NCBI GenBank assembly: GCA_002428735.1
Contig: DIXO01000065.1
Location: 1 to 27,642, forward strand
Direction of reading: 5' to 3'
Length of the DNA stretch: 27,642 nucleotides
From: Syntrophaceae bacterium UBA6078
GTDB taxonomy: Bacteria > Desulfobacterota > Syntrophia > Syntrophales > UBA2210
The first letter of the stretch is position 1. The number at the start of each line of letters is the position of its first letter. Shown one piece after another: positions 15,712 through 22,531 of this stretch. The translations under genes were made by a program, and so were the position numbers. Under the pieces are notes generated by a model, which had not been told where the DNA came from, searched no databases, and worked only from the letters and a program-made list of their open reading frames with translations.

Positions 15712-17157
15712 CTATGCGGCGGGGACCGCCTTCCAGAAGTAGCCGTAATATCCCCTCCGGGGGTCCGCGTACTTTCTCCGGAAACTCATGGTTACCGGCA
15801 TCTTCACCCTGACGGCATCGAGCGAACAGTCGGTGAGATCGAGGAGTATCCTCCCCCCCTCCTCGAAATCGACCAGACCGTAGATCTGGGGAGGGTCCCA
15901 GCTGAAGGCCAGATTATCCCCGGTGTAGGAGGCGAGGGTCCCCGCCTTGTCGGAGAAGGGGTATTCCTCCATGTTGTCCGTGGCGCCGCAGTCCGGATTC
16001 ACGCAGACACGCTCCTGCGGGAACTGGGGGGTTCCGCAGGCCCTGCACCGCGAACCCACGAGGGCGGAGATGGCGTTCCCGTCCCTCCAGAGGGAGCTCA
16101 TCGCCGTGGGGGTTATTTCCTCCCCCCTGATTCCCACCTCCAGGGGGATGAGATTTCTGAAGACCAGATATTTCCCGTACACGGACAGGTCGTTTCTCCG
16201 GGCGAGATGTCCCGCGATCCCTTTCCTGCCGCCGGTGCGGAATCCTTCGATCGCGGGAGTCACCTCGAACCAGAGGGCGTCGCTCCCGCTCCCGTAACTG
16301 ACGACCAGGATCCTGTCCCCCGCTTTGGCCTCTTCCAGCGCCGCCGCCAGCACCATGAGGGGGAGGGCGGCTCCGGTATCCCCGATCGTATCCATCATGG
16401 TGTCCTGCACCTGTTCCGGGACGGCCCCGATGGCCCTCATCAGCCCCTTCATGGCGCCCGCCGCGGGGCAGGCCAGGACGACCTTCGCGAAGTCTGAAAT
16501 CTTCAGGTCGTACCGGTTCAGGAGTCCCGCGACCGCCTGCGGGATGATCCGCGAATACCCCTCGTCCCGTATCCACCGTTCCTCCCAGCCGTGAGAGAAT
16601 CTCTCTTCCGGGGTGCGCCGGAAATCGATGAAATCGGCGGAGACGGAGTAGGAGCCCTTGAATTCCGCCAGAACATTCTCTTCCCCCGTGAGAAAGGCCG
16701 CCGCGCCGTCGCCGTAGGTATACTCCTGTGAACTGCCGGGCTTCGCAAGCCGATTCTCGCCGGCGCAGACCATCAGCCGCCGGTTGTCCGCCCCGTCAAG
16801 GGCGGCGAGGAGGGCGCTGGTTCCCGCCTTGGTCGAACCGCCGAAGTCGGCCGTCCTCACCGCCGGGGGCAGATCGAGTCCCTGAGAGGCGATCACCGCG
16901 TTCTGTCTCTGGGCGAAGGGGAACGAGGTGGATGCCAGGTACAACCCATCGATATGGTCCCGCGGGTTTTCCCCCAGGCAGTCCAGAGCGGCCGCTACAG
17001 CCATGGTGACGCTGTCCTCATCATAGTTGGCGACTGCCTTCTCCCCCCGGGCAACGGCGGCATTGCCCGCATTGAACCACCCCATCTGTTCGAATATGAT
17101 GGAACGTTTCATCCGGTACCAGGGGATGTAGGCACCGTAAGACGTGATGCCGGCCAT
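15712..17157 (-). CDS. HMG-CoA-synthase-like protein fused to DUF35 zinc-ribbon/OB domain, catalytic triad absent
   Basis: A 481-residue fusion. Residues 1-305 align throughout with archaeal HMG-CoA synthase (start YGAYIPWYR, end ILVVSYGSGSDAL). Residues 365-470 are a DUF35 rubredoxin-like zinc ribbon (C371, C374, C385, C390) plus OB fold, which bind the CoA end in known complexes. Against the archaeal enzyme as I remember it, the catalytic Glu (SESHPY) is T77, the Cys (FACKAGT) is T109 and the His (VFHQPN) is A229. It is therefore unlikely to form HMG-CoA. The start ATG has AAAGGAGAGGA upstream. It is the first gene of the operon, with promoter at 17350-17378, and the thiolase follows 39 bases later. 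It is probably a scaffold or CoA-binding partner of that thiolase. Confidence 0.82.
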   Translation of the reverse strand: MAGITSYGAYIPWYRMKRSIIFEQMGWFNAGNAAVARGEKAVANYDEDSVTMAVAAALDCLGENPRDHIDGLYLASTSFPFAQRQNAVIASQGLDLPPAVRTADFGGSTKAGTSALLAALDGADNRRLMVCAGENRLAKPGSSQEYTYGDGAAAFLTGEENVLAEFKGSYSVSADFIDFRRTPEERFSHGWEERWIRDEGYSRIIPQAVAGLLNRYDLKISDFAKVVLACPAAGAMKGLMRAIGAVPEQVQDTMMDTIGDTGAALPLMVLAAALEEAKAGDRILVVSYGSGSDALWFEVTPAIEGFRTGGRKGIAGHLARRNDLSVYGKYLVFRNLIPLEVGIRGEEITPTAMSSLWRDGNAISALVGSRCRACGTPQFPQERVCVNPDCGATDNMEEYPFSDKAGTLASYTGDNLAFSWDPPQIYGLVDFEEGGRILLDLTDCSLDAVRVKMPVTMSFRRKYADPRRGYYGYFWKAVPAA

Positions 17158-17232
17158 AGGTCCTCTCCTTTGGGTGTTGTATAGGATGCGGTTCTGCAGG
17201 GCGGCACGGGCCGCGATCGGTTCCCTGTACTG

Positions 17233-17249
17233 CTCCCGTGTTCCGGGAG
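17233..17249. repeat. Leader hairpin of the CoA operon
   Basis: CTCCCG (17233-17238) pairs with CGGGAG (17244-17249) around a 5-base loop. It is in the untranslated leader, 76 bases before the HMG-CoA-synthase-like start. No T-run follows in the transcribed direction. Confidence 0.45.
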
Positions 17250-17290
17250 ATTGCTGTTAGAACCAACAATATCAGATAGATAGTAATAAC

Positions 17291-17304
17291 AGGCGGCGCC
17301 GCCT
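17291..17304. repeat. 14-bp perfect palindrome AGGCGGCGCCGCCT
   Basis: A self-complementary 14-mer located about 40 bases downstream of the predicted CoA-operon start site. Without a loop it is better suited to a protein-binding dyad than an RNA hairpin, though it is very GC-rich. Confidence 0.45.
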
Positions 17305-17315
17305 GACGCTCCCCC

Positions 17316-17331
17316 CGCCCCGTGCGGGGCG
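17316..17331. repeat. GC hairpin in CoA-operon leader
   Basis: CGCCCC (17316-17321) pairs with GGGGCG (17326-17331) with a GTGC tetraloop. It lies immediately downstream of the predicted minus-strand transcription start and could fold at the 5' end of the mRNA. Confidence 0.4.
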
Positions 17332-17349
17332 CGCGCCGCATAGGGAGTG

Positions 17350-17378
17350 TTTCTATTACGGGGGAGCGCGCGTGTCAA
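17350..17378 (-). promoter_or_regulatory. Promoter of the HMGCS-like/thiolase/dehydrogenase operon
   Basis: On the minus strand a consensus TTGACA (17373-17378) and TAGAAA (17350-17355, 4 of 6) are separated by exactly 17 bases. The implied leader is about 185 bases, long for a housekeeping gene, and holds several hairpins. Confidence 0.6.
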
Positions 17379-17402
17379 CAGTTATCACGATATTTCGGCA
17401 GG

Positions 17403-17444
17403 AAAAACAGCCCTCCGGTTCCGCCGGAGGGCAGGTGCGTTTTT
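17403..17444. terminator. Bidirectional intrinsic terminator
   Basis: GCCCTCCGG (17410-17418) and CCGGAGGGC (17424-17432) form a perfect 9-bp stem with a TTCCG loop. A T-run follows on both strands: TTTTT at 17440-17444 (plus) and the complement of AAAAA at 17403-17407 (minus, two bases from the stem). It insulates the two divergent units, although it lies upstream of both promoters in their reading directions. Confidence 0.65.
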
Positions 17445-17503
17445 GATCCCCATTACGAAAAAATCCCTGCCTTCTGAACCGAATGGGCCGCGGTAAAAAA
17501 TAC

Positions 17504-17533
17504 TTGACAGGGGTGCGGAAGGTGCGGTATGTG
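17504..17533 (+). promoter_or_regulatory. Promoter of the MerR-like/pilus genes
   Basis: Consensus -35 TTGACA (17504-17509) is followed after 18 bases by TATGTG (17528-17533). It is the only good -35 upstream of the pilus locus, and a perfect dyad (17551-17572) lies just downstream of the predicted start. Confidence 0.5.
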
Positions 17534-17550
17534 AGTACCTGATTAACGTA

Positions 17551-17572
17551 TTGATAGGAGCGGACCTATCAA
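17551..17572. promoter_or_regulatory. Perfect 8-bp inverted repeat upstream of the MerR-like gene
   Basis: TTGATAGG (17551-17558) and CCTATCAA (17565-17572) are exact complements around AGCGGA. It could be an operator for the adjacent MerR-like protein (autoregulation just downstream of the promoter) or a small hairpin in the leader. It is 45 bases before the start codon. Confidence 0.5.
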
Positions 17573-17616
17573 AATGAATGGATGGTAAGGAAAATCCATA
17601 CTGTGCGAGGGATCTC

Positions 17617-17865
17617 ATGGTTATTATCGACGGGAAAACGTATTACACGACGGCCGACGCGGCGAAGGCCCTTGGTGTCTCAGCGAAAACGATACGGAGC
17701 TATATAGACAAGGGGATTATCCCGGAGCCTCCGGAAGTTCAATCGGGTTTGCGCACCTTCAAGCACTTTCCGCAGGATTACATGGGAAAGGCCAAAAAGA
17801 TCCTTGAGAATTATCGCCGTCAGCAGGTGACGCTCAGGAAAGACAAACAGCTGACCATTTTCTGA
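17617..17865 (+). CDS. Small MerR-like helix-turn-helix DNA-binding protein
   Basis: An 82-residue protein made almost entirely of a winged helix-turn-helix: TTADAAKALGVSAKTIRSYI (about residues 10-29), then DKGIIPEPP as the wing. The effector-binding C-terminal domain of normal MerR regulators is missing; a basic helix (KAKKILENYRRQQVTLRKDK) ends the protein. I chose the ATG at 17617 with GAGGG five bases upstream; an ATG at 17578 would add 13 residues without a ribosome site. It is the first gene of the plus-strand unit, 78 bases before the pilus genes. It likely regulates the pilus locus or itself. An excisionase-like origin is possible, but no integrase is near. Confidence 0.75.
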   Translation: MVIIDGKTYYTTADAAKALGVSAKTIRSYIDKGIIPEPPEVQSGLRTFKHFPQDYMGKAKKILENYRRQQVTLRKDKQLTIF

Positions 17866-17943
17866 GAATCTCTATGCGGGGAAGTCGACAGCGTGTAATA
17901 ACGTGAACTTCTGTGGTAACGGGCAGGTGGAGGCTTTATCGGG

Positions 17944-19878
17944 ATGCCTTCTCAAAAAGACATTTCTTCAACGGAACGACTGCTGGAGCTGATCCGGGAT
18001 AACGAACAGCCGGGGACCATCCCTGACGATCCGGCTCCTTCTCCGCCGGGAAAGGCCCGGAAAGCGGGGAAGGGAAGGTTTCTCGCGAAGAAGACCATAT
18101 CCGTGGGTGTTGATATCGGAACCGATGAGCTGCGGCTGGTGAAGGTGAAACAGCTTTCGGTGGGCCAGTGGACCCTCCTCGATTGCAGGAAGGTTTTTAT
18201 CGAATCCGGCATGTCGAGAGGCACGGCCGAATTTGCCGGGTTCCTGAAGGCCGAGCTCGAACGGTTCTGCGGTTCGGGAAGAGACTTCAACCTGTGGGCT
18301 CTGATCCGGTCGGACAAGGCGGATGTGGAGAGCGTCCGCATCCCCAAGGTGGGTAAAAAACAGATCGAAAACGCCGTTTACTGGACCGCTAAAAAGAATA
18401 CAACCTTTGATGAAGAGGAAACGATCCTTGATTTTGAGGTTCAGGGGGACGTGGTCGAGGAGGGGGTGGCGAAACTGTCGGTGGTGATATGCACCGCCTC
18501 GAAACCGGAGGTGGAAGAGACGGGCAGCCTTTTCACCGGCATCGGGTTTCCCCTCACCGGGCTTGTCGCTCCCCCCTTCGCGCTGCAGAATCTGTTCAGA
18601 TCAGGCTGGGTGTCCCCTCCCGATCGGACGGCCATACTGCACATCGGAGATGATTCGTCGCGCATCGATGTCTTCTCTGAAGGGAATCTGGCCATGACGC
18701 GCGTTATACGGGCGGGGATCAACAGCATGGCTGAAACACTCCTGGAACGATACACCACCTACGCCGCCTTCGGCGGGATAGGGGGGGAAAGGATCGGCGT
18801 AACGAACCTGGAGCCCGCGCAGGACCGCATGACCATAGAGGATGCGAAGAATCTGGTATTCAGCATGGGGTTCGATTCCTCCCTTCCCCGCGAGGAGATT
18901 GACCGTTTCGGACTCAGCAGGGAAGAGATATTCGAAATCGTCAACCCCGCGCTGGAGCGGCTGGTGCGGCAGGTGGAGAGAACCATTGAGCACCTGACCG
19001 TCATCCTGGGGGAAGCGGGGATACACTTCATATACGTGTTCTCCGATTTCGGCGTGTACCGGCCCATCATTGACTATGTGGGCGATCAGCTCCGGGTCGA
19101 TCATGACATGCTGGATCCCATGGCCCCGGAGCACCCCTTTTCATCCCGCGACATGGAACGGACATCCACATCTCAGAGGGCTTCCCTGACGCCTGCCCTC
19201 GGCCTGGCACTCTCGAGCCTGCAACACACCCCGAATCTCCTCTTCACCCACGGCGAGAAGGAAAAGCTTGCGAGCATCCGGCGGGGAAACGGCATTATCG
19301 TTTCCGTCTTTACCGCGGCCCTGCTGATTCTGACCGCCCTCTTTTTCTGGACGCTCCATGCCGTCGACCAGAAAGAGGCCGCGCTGGCGAAACTCGAGCA
19401 GCAGGCGCGGCGGGGCACGGAAACAGCCGAGGGGACCGCCCGCTCGATCATTTCCGAGATACGGAAAAACCGCGTGGTGCTGCAGGGGTTCAAAGAGCGC
19501 TATTTCGGCGTCGCGGTGATAGAGGAATTATCGAAACTGACCCCCCGGGAGGTGTGTCTCACCGGCGTGACGGTATCCATGAAAGGAGAGGGCGCGGGCG
19601 AAAAGGCTGAAAAGCCGGCCAAGAACACCGCCGTCAAGCCCATTCAAAAGGGGACGGATGCCGGAGGAACGGTGGCGGGATCCGTTCAGAACGCCACGAT
19701 CGTCGGCGTTGTCACCGGCGATCCCGGCTCCCAGGAGGCCATCCTGGCGAGCTATGTCTTTCATCTCAAAAATTCCCCGCTCTTTGGAACGGTGACGATC
19801 GACAGAAACGCCATGGGACGCTTTCGCGGGGGCGAAGCGCTTCATTTCAGCATAACCATTGTATTTTCGAAGGTATAA
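17944..19878 (+). CDS. PilM-PilN fusion pilus assembly protein (MshI-type)
   Basis: A 644-residue inner-membrane assembly protein of type IV pili. Residues 1-50 are disordered. The actin-like PilM domain (about 55-430) begins with VGVDIGTDELRLVKV (phosphate-1 loop) and has a second nucleotide loop, LHIGDDSSRIDVF. A single transmembrane segment (about 448-472, IIVSVFTAALLILTALFFW) is followed by coiled coil and a PilN-like ferredoxin-fold periplasmic domain to the end. In most type IV pili PilM and PilN are separate; fusion is typical of the GspL/MshI arrangement. A segment at about 540-570 is rich in K/A/G and looks like a linker. GGTGGAGG lies about 11 bases upstream of the ATG. The next gene starts one base after the stop. 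Confidence 0.85.
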   Translation: MPSQKDISSTERLLELIRDNEQPGTIPDDPAPSPPGKARKAGKGRFLAKKTISVGVDIGTDELRLVKVKQLSVGQWTLLDCRKVFIESGMSRGTAEFAGFLKAELERFCGSGRDFNLWALIRSDKADVESVRIPKVGKKQIENAVYWTAKKNTTFDEEETILDFEVQGDVVEEGVAKLSVVICTASKPEVEETGSLFTGIGFPLTGLVAPPFALQNLFRSGWVSPPDRTAILHIGDDSSRIDVFSEGNLAMTRVIRAGINSMAETLLERYTTYAAFGGIGGERIGVTNLEPAQDRMTIEDAKNLVFSMGFDSSLPREEIDRFGLSREEIFEIVNPALERLVRQVERTIEHLTVILGEAGIHFIYVFSDFGVYRPIIDYVGDQLRVDHDMLDPMAPEHPFSSRDMERTSTSQRASLTPALGLALSSLQHTPNLLFTHGEKEKLASIRRGNGIIVSVFTAALLILTALFFWTLHAVDQKEAALAKLEQQARRGTETAEGTARSIISEIRKNRVVLQGFKERYFGVAVIEELSKLTPREVCLTGVTVSMKGEGAGEKAEKPAKNTAVKPIQKGTDAGGTVAGSVQNATIVGVVTGDPGSQEAILASYVFHLKNSPLFGTVTIDRNAMGRFRGGEALHFSITIVFSKV

Positions 19879-19879
19879 A

Positions 19880-20422
19880 ATGAAATTTATCCCGAAAAAC
19901 ATAACCAGGATTCCCGGCCGGAGCGTCATGTATTTCGTGATCTGCGCCGTGATCCTTGTCATCTTTTACTTCGGCGCCGTGTATCCCCACCAGCGCGCCC
20001 TTGAGGCCGTCAACGCGAAGACGGCTCGGATCGCGAACCTGATGGAGAAGCAAAAATCCCTCTCCCCCCTCTATGAAGCACTGGTCAAGAAGGGCGAGCA
20101 CCGGATCCGGGGGACGTTGCCGGTTCCCGATACCAAAGCGCTGTCCCGGAAAGAGCTGGAGACGGTTTCCCCCCTCTTCAGCGCCATAGCCGAGGAGAGC
20201 GGCATGCAGGTTGTCTCCATCAGGCCCGATGTGCTGAAACTGACGGAGCAGTCAACGGATATGACCGTTACCATTCACCTGCGGGGAGTGTTTTTCGACT
20301 TCAGAAAATTTCTGGTGGGGGTGGGAGGCGTTCCCTCTCTCAAGCGGGTGGAAACGATAGAGATTACCCAGGAAGACGATCAAAAACAGTTTTACGTGAC
20401 GGTGCGTCTCGCCATCGCATAG
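19880..20422 (+). CDS. PilO-like pilus assembly protein (MshJ-type)
   Basis: A 180-residue bitopic inner-membrane protein: a short cytoplasmic N-terminus, a transmembrane segment (MYFVICAVILVIFYFGAVY, about 15-33), coiled coil (about 36-65) and a ferredoxin-like periplasmic domain. PilO pairs with PilN in the alignment complex between the motor and the secretin. I chose the ATG at 19880 with GAAGG six bases upstream, one base after the stop of the PilM-PilN gene, so translation is coupled. Sequence in this family is weakly conserved, so the call rests on topology, length and gene order. Confidence 0.75.
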   Translation: MKFIPKNITRIPGRSVMYFVICAVILVIFYFGAVYPHQRALEAVNAKTARIANLMEKQKSLSPLYEALVKKGEHRIRGTLPVPDTKALSRKELETVSPLFSAIAEESGMQVVSIRPDVLKLTEQSTDMTVTIHLRGVFFDFRKFLVGVGGVPSLKRVETIEITQEDDQKQFYVTVRLAIA

Positions 20423-20463
20423 GAGACGCCGGAGTGGTAAGCCCGTGAACAAAAACTCGGCGG

Positions 20464-20955
20464 ATGGGAATCATGAAAAGGGTCACGGTATCGAAGCGTG
20501 AGATAGTGGTGGTTGCCGTCATGCTGGTTGCGGTTCTGTACGGTGTCCACGAGCTCTTCCTCGCCGCTTCATCGAAATGGCGGGATACGGGAGGCCGGGA
20601 GCGCACGGCTCAGGTGGACACGCTGCTCAAGGAGGCCTCGGAGATCCTGAAGACGGGAACGGCGGCGCCGGTCTATGCCGCCATTGTGTCCGGCGCCGGG
20701 ACCGAGTGGAAACGGGACCCCTTCCACGCGGAAATCACCCCCGCCGTAAGCGCCGCGAATCTGGGTCCCCTGGCCTATACGGGGTACGTGGAGATCGGAT
20801 CGAAACGGATCGCCATTATCAACGGCATGAGCTATGAAGCCGGGGACGAACTGGAGCTGGGGGGATACGTGGTGAAGCGGATACGGTCTTCCGCGGTCGT
20901 GATCAGTGAAAAAGGGACGGGGAAAAGCATCACGATCCCCCTGGTGGACGAGTGA
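20464..20955 (+). CDS. PilP-like/MshK-like pilus assembly protein
   Basis: A 163-residue protein with one N-terminal transmembrane segment (IVVVAVMLVAVLYGVHELFLA, about 14-34) and a small beta-rich periplasmic domain (GPLAYTGYVEIGSKRIAIINGMSYEAGDELELGGYVVKRI) of the kind seen in PilP/GspC HR domains, which contact the secretin. Unlike classical PilP there is no lipobox. The start could be ATG 20464 or ATG 20473; neither has a strong ribosome site. Its stop falls 23 bases before the secretin start. It is called by position between PilO and the secretin, and by shape. Confidence 0.6.
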   Translation: MGIMKRVTVSKREIVVVAVMLVAVLYGVHELFLAASSKWRDTGGRERTAQVDTLLKEASEILKTGTAAPVYAAIVSGAGTEWKRDPFHAEITPAVSAANLGPLAYTGYVEIGSKRIAIINGMSYEAGDELELGGYVVKRIRSSAVVISEKGTGKSITIPLVDE

Positions 20956-20978
20956 ACGTGCATGGAGGAGATGATCCC

Positions 20979-22508
20979 TTGAAGATACCCACAATAGAAA
21001 GACTGGCGCGGACGGCCCTGGCTGTCATGGCCGGCATACTCGTCTTCGGGTGTGCCGGTCCGAAAGAGGAGATCAAGAAGGATCCTTTCTTTGAAAAGTG
21101 GCAGCTCAAGGCCGCGGAATCCATAGGCACATCACCGGCTCCCAAGGTTCGTTCCCTGAAGATTCCGGACGATCCGGGTTCGGTGGGGGTCACGGCTGAG
21201 CAGAAGGCCCTCCCCACCATGAAAGTCACCCTTGTCATGCGCGATACCGATATCCGCGTCGCCCTTCTCACGCTGGCCAAGGCGGCCGGCCGGAACATCC
21301 TCATCAAGTCGGAGGTGCAGGGCAAGATCAACGTTGATTTCAGGAAAGTGCGGTGGGACGAGGCATTTCTCAGTATCATGCGTTCCCGGATGCTCACCTA
21401 CGTGTGGGACGGGGATATCATCCGGATCACCACGGCCGCGGATCTGCAGAACGATCTGGCGCTGGAAAAGATCGCGCGGGAACGCAGGGAACAGCGGATT
21501 ATGACGAACCGGCTGTCTCCGCTCCTCTCGATGGTCGTGCCGGTCAATTACGCCGATCCCGAGAAGCTGAAGAAGAACCTCGAGAGCTTCCTCACCAGGG
21601 ACGACAAGGGGACGCCCTACGGATCGATCCGGGTGGACGAGCATACCAACTCGCTGGTCATCCAGGCCACGAGGAACGACCTCGAACGGATCGTTCCCAT
21701 GGTGGACGAGATCGACAAGCCCACCTCCCAGATCCGGATCGAGGCGAATATCGTGGAAACGACGAAGGAGACCGCCCGAGAACTCGGCATACAGTGGGGC
21801 GGGTCCTACGGGGGAACGACAGGTCCCTATAATTACTCAGTTTCCGGAGGAACCGCCGGATCGGCTACCGTCAACAGCAACAACATGGCGGTTGACTTCC
21901 CCGTGGGGGATGCGGCCATAACGACCGCAGGCGGCGTGTCCGCGCTGGGGCTGGCCTTCGGCACCGTGGGCGGGAACATTCTCGAGATGCAGCTCACGGC
22001 CCTCCAGTCAAAAGGCAAGCTGAATATCCTGTCCAGTCCCTCCATTACGACCCTGGACAATCAGATGGCCTTTACCGAGAATGGCGAGCGAGTCCCCTTC
22101 GTCTCCTATTCCGACGGCGACCAGGAGGTGAGCTGGGAGGACGCGGTCCTCCGCCTCGAGATCACGCCCCACGTGATCGATGGCCAGACCCTGAAGATGA
22201 AGATACTGGTCAAGAAGGATGAGGTGGACACGTCGCGCACCGTGGCGGGAAACCCCTTCATCATCAAGAAACAGACCGATACGACGCTGATGGTCCGGGA
22301 CGGAGAGACCGTCGTCATATCGGGGCTCAGCAAGCAGAGGAATTCCAGCGGAGACAGCGGTGTTCCGGGGCTCAAGGACGTTCCCGGGCTGGGGTATCTC
22401 TTCAAGGCCGACAGCAGGGCCGAGACGATGGAAGAGGTGCTCATCTTCATCACCCCCCGCATCCTCAAGCCGGAGGTCCTGTCACAGAAGACGAACGCCC
22501 CCGGATAA
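20979..22508 (+). CDS. mshL: Secretin, lipoprotein outer-membrane pilus channel (MshL-type)
   Basis: A 509-residue outer-membrane channel subunit. I chose the TTG at 20979: GGAGGAG lies 8 bases upstream, and the protein then begins with a lipoprotein signal ending VFGC (Cys near residue 25). A GTG at 20952 would place the ribosome site inside the gene. Domains are: STN/N0 (about 75-150, VTLVMRDTDIRVALLTLAKA), secretin N1 (about 175-245), and the secretin core (about 250-505) with SPSITTLDNQMAF and the signature VPGLKDVPGLGYLF near the end. A Gly/Ser/Asn-rich gate region (about 265-300) is visible. A lipidated secretin can reach the outer membrane without a separate pilotin. Gene order matches mshL. 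Confidence 0.9.
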   Translation: MKIPTIERLARTALAVMAGILVFGCAGPKEEIKKDPFFEKWQLKAAESIGTSPAPKVRSLKIPDDPGSVGVTAEQKALPTMKVTLVMRDTDIRVALLTLAKAAGRNILIKSEVQGKINVDFRKVRWDEAFLSIMRSRMLTYVWDGDIIRITTAADLQNDLALEKIARERREQRIMTNRLSPLLSMVVPVNYADPEKLKKNLESFLTRDDKGTPYGSIRVDEHTNSLVIQATRNDLERIVPMVDEIDKPTSQIRIEANIVETTKETARELGIQWGGSYGGTTGPYNYSVSGGTAGSATVNSNNMAVDFPVGDAAITTAGGVSALGLAFGTVGGNILEMQLTALQSKGKLNILSSPSITTLDNQMAFTENGERVPFVSYSDGDQEVSWEDAVLRLEITPHVIDGQTLKMKILVKKDEVDTSRTVAGNPFIIKKQTDTTLMVRDGETVVISGLSKQRNSSGDSGVPGLKDVPGLGYLFKADSRAETMEEVLIFITPRILKPEVLSQKTNAPG

Positions 22509-22531
22509 CGGTTATCGCAGCGAGGCATGAT

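Larger units (their letters stand above)
17158..17616. other. Divergent intergenic control region (459 bases, no gene)
   Basis: It separates the minus-strand CoA operon from the plus-strand MerR/pilus genes. It holds a promoter for each side (17350-17378 minus, 17504-17533 plus), a two-way terminator hairpin at 17410-17432, three hairpins in the CoA-operon leader (17233-17249, 17291-17304, 17316-17331), and a dyad in the MerR leader (17551-17572). No convincing coding frame is present. Confidence 0.7.

Noticed and set aside
17617..17865. Excisionase of a mobile element
   Set aside because: The small MerR-like fold fits, but no integrase, attachment repeat or other phage gene is in the window.
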